Below are positions 1-4,422 of a stretch of DNA of 5,787 nt, piece by piece. The position numbers and the translations under genes are program-made. How positions within the stretch are numbered: the stretch's first letter is position 1; each line of letters opens with the position of its first letter. The DNA is from Chloroflexota bacterium (GTDB lineage Bacteria > Chloroflexota > Limnocylindria > Limnocylindrales > CSP1-4), in the NCBI GenBank assembly GCA_015661135.1, contig JACVXW010000078.1, positions 1-5,787 on the forward strand, written 5' to 3'. A model generated the notes under the pieces. The model had not been told where the DNA came from, did no database searches, and saw nothing but the letters and a program-made list of their open reading frames with translations.

Positions 1-2098
1 AGACCATCGCGAGGGCCATCGTGATGCCCGCCGACGGACCATCCTTCGGGATCGCCCCGGCCGGCACGTGGATGTGGAGGGTCTGCTTCTCGAACGTCTC
101 GCGGGCGATGCCCAGGTGCTCGGCGTGGGTCCGGATCCACGACAACCCGGCGCGGGCCGACTCGCGCATCACCTCTCCCAGCTGGCCGGTGAGGATGAAG
201 TCCTCCTTGCCGTCCATCCGCGTGACCTCGATGGCGACGACGTCGCCGCCGACCTCGGTCACGACCAGGCCCGTGGCCGCGCCGATCTGGTCCTCGGCCT
301 CCAGCTCGCCGTACTCCCAGCGCGGCGGGCCGAGCAGTTCGGTCAGCTTCTTGCGATCCACGACGGTCTTTCGCTTGCGGCCCTCGGCGACGCTTCGGGC
401 AACCTTGCGCATGACATTCGCGATCTCTCGTTCGAGATTCCGGACGCCGGCCTCGTGGGTGTACGCCTGGACCAGTTCGGTCATCGCTTCGTCGGTGATC
501 TCGATGTGCTTCGCCTTGAGACCGTGGTGCTCCATCTGCTTTGCCAGAAGAAAGCGTTTCCCGATCTCGATCTTCTCGCGCTGGGTGTACCCGGGCAACT
601 GGATGATCTCCATCCTGTCGCGCAGGGCGGCCGGGATCGGGTCCGTGAGGTTGCCGGTTGCGATGAACAGGACCTTGCTGAGGTCGAACGGGACCTCGAG
701 GTAGTTGTCCTGGAAGCTGTTGTTCTGCTCCGGGTCAAGGACCTCCAGCAACGCCGACGACGGATCGCCCCGGAAGTCCATCCCGATCTTGTCGATCTCG
801 TCCAGCATGAAGACCGGGTTGCTCGTCCCGGCCGTCTTCACGTTCTGGATGATGCGACCCGGTAGTGCGCCGATGTAGGTGCGCCGGTGCCCACGGATCT
901 CGGCCTCGTCGTGGATGCCGCCGAGGCTCATCCGGACGAACTTGCGGCCCATCGCCCGGGCCACGCTCTTGCCGAGCGAGGTCTTGCCGACGCCGGGCGG
1001 GCCGATCAGGGCGAGGATGGGGCTCCGGATGGTCTCCGCGAGTGACCGGACGGCGAGGTATTCGAGGATCCGCTCCTTGACCTTCTCCAGGCCGTAGTGG
1101 TCCTCATCGAGGATCTTGGCGGCTTCCCTGATGTCGTAGCGGTCGTCTGTCGTGACGTTCCAGGGCAGGCTGACGAGCCAGTCCACGTAGGTCCGGATGA
1201 CGCCGACCTCGGGCGAGGCGGACGGGATCCGGCTCATCCGGTCGACTTCCTTGATCGCCCGGGCCTTGACCTCGTCCGGCATGCCGGAGGCCTCGACCTT
1301 CTCGCGCAGCTCGTTGATCTCGGCCTGCTGCGGGTCGTCCTCGCCGAGCTCGCGCTGGATCGCCTTGAGCTGCTCGCGGAGGATGTACTCGCGCTGGGTC
1401 TTGTCCATCTCCGACTTGACGTCAGACTGGATCTTGCCCTTGAGCTCGAGGATCTCGATCTGGTGGGCGAGGAATGCCGAGACGAGCTTGAGACGGGCAA
1501 CGATGCCCACGGTCTCGAGGAGCTCCTGGCGCTGCTCGGTCGTCATGTCCGGGCTGTAGGCCGTCATATCCGCGAGGAGGCCGGGCTCGGTGATGTTCTT
1601 GGCCGCGACGGCGGCCTCGGGCGGCACCGGGGCGCCGGCCTGGACGTACTGCTCAACCTGGGCCTGGACGGATCGCATGAGCGCCTTGACCTCGACGTTG
1701 GAAGGCGTCGCGTCGTTGAGCTCTTCCACGATTGCGCGAAGGTGCGGCTCGGTCTGGGCGAACCCGTGGACGCGGATCCGTGCCTGGCCCTGAACGATGG
1801 CCCGGACGGTGCCGTCCTGGAGCTGGACGACCTGGGCAATCTTGGCAAGCGTGCCGACCCCGTACAGCTCGGCAGGGTCGGTGATGTCCTCCTGGTCCGC
1901 GCGGCGCTGGGTGACGAGGGCGATGTGACTGCCCGCCTCCACCGCGGCGTTGAGCGCGGCGACGCTCTTCTCGCGACCAACCTGGAGCGGCACGATCATC
2001 TCGGGGAAGATGACCGTCTCCCGAAGCGCGACGAGCGGCAGCTCCTGGATGTTCGGTTCCTTCCGCTCCGGTGCCCGGGTGGATGGTCGCTTGGCCAT
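1..2098 (-). CDS. lon: ATP-dependent serine protease Lon (LonA type), 3' end outside window
   Basis: Cytosolic AAA+ protease that unfolds and degrades damaged and regulatory proteins. The 699 visible residues are in one uninterrupted frame. The N-terminal substrate-binding domain starts at the typical LPLVALRETVIFP (residues 20-32) and runs to about 205. A charged helical, coiled-coil-like stretch follows (about 205-265). The AAA+ module has Walker A GPPGVGKT at 366-373 and Walker B MLDEIDK at 431-437. The protease domain carries the Lon active-site signature PKDGPSAG, with catalytic Ser at 689. The catalytic Lys, normally about 43 residues further on, lies beyond the window edge, as do the last ~100 residues judged by usual family length (about 780-800). 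The ATG at 2098 is supported by GGAGA seven nt upstream and by alignment with family N-termini. It follows hspR by 53 nt with no clear promoter between them, suggesting cotranscription and HspR control. Identification is near certain. Confidence 0.98.
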   Translation of the reverse strand, partial: MAKRPSTRAPERKEPNIQELPLVALRETVIFPEMIVPLQVGREKSVAALNAAVEAGSHIALVTQRRADQEDITDPAELYGVGTLAKIAQVVQLQDGTVRAIVQGQARIRVHGFAQTEPHLRAIVEELNDATPSNVEVKALMRSVQAQVEQYVQAGAPVPPEAAVAAKNITEPGLLADMTAYSPDMTTEQRQELLETVGIVARLKLVSAFLAHQIEILELKGKIQSDVKSEMDKTQREYILREQLKAIQRELGEDDPQQAEINELREKVEASGMPDEVKARAIKEVDRMSRIPSASPEVGVIRTYVDWLVSLPWNVTTDDRYDIREAAKILDEDHYGLEKVKERILEYLAVRSLAETIRSPILALIGPPGVGKTSLGKSVARAMGRKFVRMSLGGIHDEAEIRGHRRTYIGALPGRIIQNVKTAGTSNPVFMLDEIDKIGMDFRGDPSSALLEVLDPEQNNSFQDNYLEVPFDLSKVLFIATGNLTDPIPAALRDRMEIIQLPGYTQREKIEIGKRFLLAKQMEHHGLKAKHIEITDEAMTELVQAYTHEAGVRNLEREIANVMRKVARSVAEGRKRKTVVDRKKLTELLGPPRWEYGELEAEDQIGAATGLVVTEVGGDVVAIEVTRMDGKEDFILTGQLGEVMRESARAGLSWIRTHAEHLGIARETFEKQTLHIHVPAGAIPKDGPSAGITMALAMV

Positions 2099-2105
2099 GT
2101 GAATG

Positions 2106-2110
2106 TCTCC
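2106..2110 (-). promoter_or_regulatory. Ribosome binding site of lon
   Basis: Reading the minus strand, GGAGA lies 7 nt before the ATG at 2098. It is a good Shine-Dalgarno match and fixes the lon start. It contrasts with hspR, the first gene of the same unit, which has no such site. Confidence 0.75.
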
Positions 2111-2123
2111 TGCGCGGTTGATG

Positions 2124-2143
2124 CGGGGTGGTCGGGGTGGTCG
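2124..2143. repeat. Short tandem repeat between hspR and lon
   Basis: The 9-nt unit CGGGGTGGT occurs twice back to back, followed by a partial CG. It fills much of the 53-nt gap between the hspR stop and the lon start. No promoter, operator or terminator is apparent in this gap. The repeat may be simple replication slippage and no function is claimed. Confidence 0.6.
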
Positions 2144-2151
2144 ATTCGAAG

Positions 2152-2526
2152 TCAGGCGGTGGAGGCTGCGGGTTCGGGCATCGCGTCGCCGGCCTGCGCC
2201 GAGGCATCCGCAGCTCCCGTCCCCTCGTCGTACAGTCGTTCGAGGATCCTGGTTCCGAGGCGCTCCTCGAGCGCGAACAGGATTCGCACACCGGCGAGGT
2301 TCACACCGAGGTTCTGGGTCAGGTGACGGATCCAGGTGACCCGTCGGATGTCGTTCTCCGAGTAGAGCCGGATGTTGGTCGGCGTCCGCGCCGGACAGAT
2401 CAGCCCGGACTCCTCGTAGATGCGCAGCGTCCTGGGATGGACGCTCACCATGTCGGCGGCCACGCTGATCACGTAGACCGGTCGTCCCGGATCTCGAGGG
2501 TCTGCTCGGCGGATGGTCACGCGCAT
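2152..2526 (-). CDS. hspR: HspR-type MerR-family heat-shock repressor
   Basis: DNA-binding repressor of chaperone and protease genes. The protein has 124 residues from the ATG at 2526. An in-frame GTG at 2532 would add two residues. The N-terminal MerR helix-turn-helix includes YVISVAADMVSVHPRTLRIY and the wing TNIRLYSENDIRR. The segment LTQNLGVNLAGVRIL is characteristic of HspR rather than metal- or drug-sensing MerR proteins, and no cysteine-rich effector domain is present. The last ~25 residues are Ala/Pro/Asp-rich and probably disordered. In Streptomyces, HspR binds HAIR inverted repeats with DnaK as co-repressor and controls dnaK, clpB and lon. Here the gene sits directly upstream of lon instead of in a dnaK operon, and a HAIR-like repeat overlaps its own promoter, so autoregulation is the likely mode. 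The family call is strong; the exact start is less certain because there is no Shine-Dalgarno sequence at either candidate. Confidence 0.9.
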   Translation of the reverse strand: MRVTIRRADPRDPGRPVYVISVAADMVSVHPRTLRIYEESGLICPARTPTNIRLYSENDIRRVTWIRHLTQNLGVNLAGVRILFALEERLGTRILERLYDEGTGAADASAQAGDAMPEPAASTA

Positions 2527-2532
2527 TGTCAC

Positions 2533-2562
2533 ATGCTAGAAACCTGACAATGATGTTGTCAA
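2533..2562 (-). promoter_or_regulatory. Probable sigma-70-type promoter of hspR-lon
   Basis: Minus strand: a perfect -35 box TTGACA (2562-2557), an 18-nt spacer, then TAGCAT (2538-2533), a 4/6 match to the -10 consensus. Counting the usual distance from the -10 box puts the transcription start near 2526, which is the A of the hspR ATG. The stretch is clearly more AT-rich than its surroundings. The promoter is predicted from sequence only. Confidence 0.6.
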
Positions 2563-2563
2563 G
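2543..2563. promoter_or_regulatory. HAIR-like inverted repeat, probable HspR operator
   Basis: Arms CTTGACA and TGTCAGG (minus strand) are separated by exactly 7 nt and are complementary at 6 of 7 positions. The Streptomyces HAIR consensus, from memory, is CTTGAGT-N7-ACTCAAG. Geometry and the outer CTTGA are shared, but the inner arm bases differ. The repeat contains the whole -35 box, so a bound repressor would block RNA polymerase. Its position directly upstream of hspR supports autoregulation. Binding is inferred. Confidence 0.6.
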
Positions 2564-2594
2564 AGTGTGGTGTGTTGCGTTTTCTTGATCGTTC

Positions 2595-2606
2595 GCCCGT
2601 TCGGGC
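2595..2606. other. Small hairpin in the trkA-hspR intergenic region
   Basis: GCCCG and CGGGC pair around a two-base centre, so realistically 4 bp with a 4-nt loop. This is the only inverted repeat I see between the trkA stop at 2628 and the hspR promoter. It lacks a following U-tract on the minus strand, so it is at best a weak terminator for the upstream operon. Some read-through into hspR-lon cannot be excluded. Confidence 0.25.
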
Positions 2607-2627
2607 CCTGCACCTGACGCGTCCGGG

Positions 2628-3314
2628 TCAGAGCCCTGGCGTCACGGCCTCGGGGTTGTCACCGATCAGCTGCTCATGCAGCGACGCTGAGCAATCGCTC
2701 GGGCCGATCGCGATCACCTTGTCGCCGACCCGGAGCGTCATGTCCGGCAGCAGCGGGGTGGCGACCCCGTCGCGCACGACGGCGAAGAGCGAACAGCCGG
2801 GCGGCATGGTCAGATCGCCGGGCGCGCGCCCGATCGCGGGCGAGCCATCCTGGAGATGGGCCTCGATGATCTCGAGCTCGCCCTCGCCGAGCGCGGCCAG
2901 GTGGAGCAGCTCGTGGACCGGGATGTCCTGCTCGATGGACGCCAGGATCATTCGGGTGGGGCTGATGATCTCGTCCACGCCGAGGTGGCGGAAGAGCGCC
3001 TCGTTCTTGGGGTTGTTGACCCGGGCGATCGTTCGTCGGACGTCGAAGTGGTGCTTCGCCATCTGGCAGATGACCAGGTTGTCCTCGTCGTCGCCGGTCA
3101 CCGCGGCCACGATGTCCGCCCGGGCGCAGCCGGCCTCGCCGAGGTACTTGCCCTCGCACCCGTCGTGTGCCACCACGACGGACCCGATCTCGTCCGTGAT
3201 CTGATCCGCCCGTCCACGATCCTTTTCCATGAGGACGACCTCATGGCCGCTCTCGATCAACTCCTTGGAGAGGTAGTAGCCGACCTTCCCACCGCCAACG
3301 ACGAGGACGAACAT
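2628..3314 (-). CDS. trkA: TrkA-family RCK protein with TrkA_N and TrkA_C domains
   Basis: Cytosolic nucleotide-binding regulator of K+ transport (CeoB/KtrA/TrkA type), 228 residues, close to the usual ~220 for a single-RCK protein. The Rossmann domain (1 to about 128) starts with VVGGGKVG at 5-12. An acidic E30 at the end of the second strand fits NAD(H) ribose binding. DDEDN follows at 75-79 and ARVNNP at 97-102. The RCK_C/TrkA_C domain spans about 140-215 with GDKVIAIGP at 197-205 and could bind a ligand such as a nucleotide. The ATG at 3314 is preceded by GGGAGG at 8 nt, and only 3 nt separate it from the upstream RCK gene, so the two are translated together and may form a heteromer. No TrkH/KtrB pore gene is visible nearby. 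Family call is firm; the transporter partner is inferred. Confidence 0.93.
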   Translation of the reverse strand: MFVLVVGGGKVGYYLSKELIESGHEVVLMEKDRGRADQITDEIGSVVVAHDGCEGKYLGEAGCARADIVAAVTGDDEDNLVICQMAKHHFDVRRTIARVNNPKNEALFRHLGVDEIISPTRMILASIEQDIPVHELLHLAALGEGELEIIEAHLQDGSPAIGRAPGDLTMPPGCSLFAVVRDGVATPLLPDMTLRVGDKVIAIGPSDCSASLHEQLIGDNPEAVTPGL

Positions 3315-3317
3315 GGC

Positions 3318-3845
3318 TCAGGCCTCCCGGCCGGCCGCGCCGACGTTGAGGTTCTCGGCGAGCGGGGCATCCGAAGCCCCGTGGCTGCCCTCGTGCCCGG
3401 CATGATGGCCGCCGGTCGGCGCGATCACCCCCGGCAGACCGAGCGAGGCGAGGCCCAGGAAGGCGTTGACCGCGTCGGCGAGGATGGTGGTCCGGCAGAT
3501 CGTCGCGATTCCGAGCTCGGCATAGGCCGCCGCCCGCACCGGATCGTTGATCTTGGCCACGACCCGCTGGAGCCCCAGGTTCTCGAGGGCGACCTGGGCC
3601 GCCATGACGTTGCGGTTGTCACCCTCGGTGAGGGCCAGGAAGACATCCGCGTCGGCCGCGCCGGCTCGGCGGAGGGTGTCCTCGTCCGTGCCGTCGCCGC
3701 GGACGGCTGCGCCGCCGAACTCGCTCGGCAGGCGGTCGAACGCCCGCGTCGACTGGTCCAGGATGACGACGTCGTGGCCGGCGGCATCGTACGCCTCGGC
3801 CAGGACCGCGCCGACCCTGCCGGCTCCAACGATCACGATCTTCAC
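3318..3845 (-). CDS. TrkA_N-only RCK protein with His-rich C-terminal tail
   Basis: Short NAD-binding K+-transport regulator (CeoC/TrkA-like), 175 residues from the GTG at 3845. The Rossmann motif IVGAGRVG (5-12), D30 after the second strand, GDGTDEDTL (50-58), EGDNRN (74-79) and AKINDP (97-102) are typical of TrkA_N. The fold ends near residue 140. Instead of a TrkA_C domain there is a ~35-residue tail with GGHHAGHEGSH (145-155; histidines 147, 148, 151, 155), which might bind metal. The GTG start is chosen because it gives the canonical KIVIVGAGRVG N-terminus, has GAGGG six nt upstream, and overlaps the preceding usp stop as GTGA. A longer in-frame start at 3890 would lie inside usp and is unlikely. 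The stop is 3 nt before the next RCK gene. The paired-RCK layout recalls mycobacterial ceoB/ceoC (from memory). No frameshift was seen to explain the missing domain. Confidence 0.9.
   Translation of the reverse strand: MKIVIVGAGRVGAVLAEAYDAAGHDVVILDQSTRAFDRLPSEFGGAAVRGDGTDEDTLRRAGAADADVFLALTEGDNRNVMAAQVALENLGLQRVVAKINDPVRAAAYAELGIATICRTTILADAVNAFLGLASLGLPGVIAPTGGHHAGHEGSHGASDAPLAENLNVGAAGREA
3323..3328 (-). promoter_or_regulatory. Ribosome binding site of the full-length trkA
   Basis: Minus-strand GGGAGG, 8 nt before the ATG at 3314, lies within the last codons of the upstream RCK gene. It supports the ATG start and translational coupling of the pair. Confidence 0.7.
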
Positions 3846-4300
3846 GGTTGGCCCTCGGCTTTCGGTTCGCGCACCACCCAGACGGCGCACGGCGCGTTCT
3901 TCAGGACGTAGGGAATGGTGCGCCCGATCGCGAAGTCACCACCGAACCGTTTTCGATACGGCAGTCCCAGCACGAGCAGATCCGCGTCCCGTTCCATCGC
4001 CTCGTCCACGAGCGCGGCGCCGACGTCGCGGGCCTGGAGCAGGACCGCGTCGAGCGGCACCTTCATCTCTTCCGTGACGGCCTCCGCGGCATCCAGGATC
4101 TGCTGGACCCGATCCGATTGACCGGCGACATCGGCGTCGAGTGGCAGCGACCACCCGATCTCGACGACGTGCACCGCCGCCAGCTCCGCGTGGCTGGGCT
4201 TCGCCAGCTCGGCGACCAGCCGGACGATGCGCGCGTCACCTGGCCCTCCGGCGAGCGCGATGACGGCACGCCGAAAGGCGGGAGCGATGAGTTCGGACAC
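3842..4300 (-). CDS. UspA-domain (universal stress) protein
   Basis: Small soluble single-domain Usp-fold protein of 152 residues, a normal length for the family. It opens with RRAVIALAGGPGD (10-22) and has LAAVHVVEI at 40-48. The C-terminal half shows the usual DADLLVLG (105-112) and VLKNAPCAVWVV (132-143). The ATP-binding motif G-x2-G-x9-G-(S/T) is degenerate: G112 is followed by Y115 where the second Gly should be, and the later glycine is followed by Arg (G126-R127). ATP binding is therefore doubtful and another nucleotide or none may be bound. The start is GTG at 4300, the most upstream in-frame start, with no well-spaced Shine-Dalgarno sequence. The stop overlaps the next RCK gene by 4 nt. 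Position between a K+-type permease and two RCK genes suggests a role in sensing or regulating ion transport, which is inference. Confidence 0.9.
   Translation of the reverse strand: MSELIAPAFRRAVIALAGGPGDARIVRLVAELAKPSHAELAAVHVVEIGWSLPLDADVAGQSDRVQQILDAAEAVTEEMKVPLDAVLLQARDVGAALVDEAMERDADLLVLGLPYRKRFGGDFAIGRTIPYVLKNAPCAVWVVREPKAEGQP
3852..3856 (-). promoter_or_regulatory. Ribosome binding site deciding the GTG start of the short RCK gene
   Basis: Minus-strand GAGGG lies 6 nt before the GTG at 3845, inside the last codons of usp. It favours this start over the longer frame beginning at 3890. Confidence 0.65.
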
Positions 4301-4327
4301 CGGCGTGGCTGGCCGCCTCGGTGTGTC

Positions 4328-4371
4328 GCGGGACGTCGGGTCCCGCCTGGCCGGGGCCCCGTACGGGGGCC
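4328..4371 (-). other. Two consecutive GC-rich hairpins between permease and usp genes
   Basis: On the minus strand, GGCCCC and GGGGCC (4371-4355) pair around a 5-nt loop. The core of this hairpin is the perfect palindrome CCCCGTACGGGG at 4357-4368. Then GCGGGAC and GTCCCGC (4346-4328) pair perfectly over 7 bp around a 5-nt loop. Both sit in the 122-nt gap between the permease stop (4423) and the usp start (4300), the only sizeable gap in this operon. No U-tract follows, so a classic intrinsic terminator is not supported. Attenuation, mRNA processing or 3'-end stabilisation of the permease message are possible. No convincing promoter was seen in this gap. Confidence 0.4.
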
Positions 4372-4422
4372 GTGGAAGGGATCACGATACCACCGGGGCG
4401 AACGGCGGCGAGCCCGGGGCCT

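Noticed and set aside
68..865. Long plus-strand open frame opposite lon
   Set aside because: Its product is dominated by L, D, R, V, G and H without recognisable motifs, as expected from the antisense of a high-GC gene. The minus strand encodes an unbroken Lon with all catalytic motifs.
2099..2151. Separate promoter or second HspR operator for lon
   Set aside because: The gap holds a GC-rich 9-nt tandem repeat and the ribosome binding site, with no TTGACA/TATAAT-like pair and no TTGTCA-type inverted repeat.
1097..2326. 409-codon plus-strand open frame spanning lon and hspR
   Set aside because: It crosses two well-identified genes and their intergenic gap, has low-complexity Leu/Asp/Arg/Gly-rich composition and no domain. 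It is an artefact of third-position GC bias.
3846..3890. N-terminal extension of the short RCK protein to a start at 3890
   Set aside because: The added 15 residues lie inside usp and precede a canonical Rossmann N-terminus. GTG at 3845 has a Shine-Dalgarno match and a 4-nt coupling overlap.
2856..3911. 351-codon plus-strand open frame opposite the two RCK genes
   Set aside because: Same antisense composition. It spans the boundaries of three overlapping real genes and shows no motif of its own.
4372..4422. TATCGT as a -10 box for an internal promoter ahead of usp
   Set aside because: No -35-like sequence is found 16-18 nt upstream and the region is GC-rich, so the match is likely chance.
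4301..4422. Cyclic di-AMP (ydaO-type) riboswitch in the permease-usp gap, suggested by KimA biology
   Set aside because: The 122-nt gap shows only simple GC hairpins and none of the conserved sequence I associate with that riboswitch. It would also be expected ahead of the permease, outside the window.
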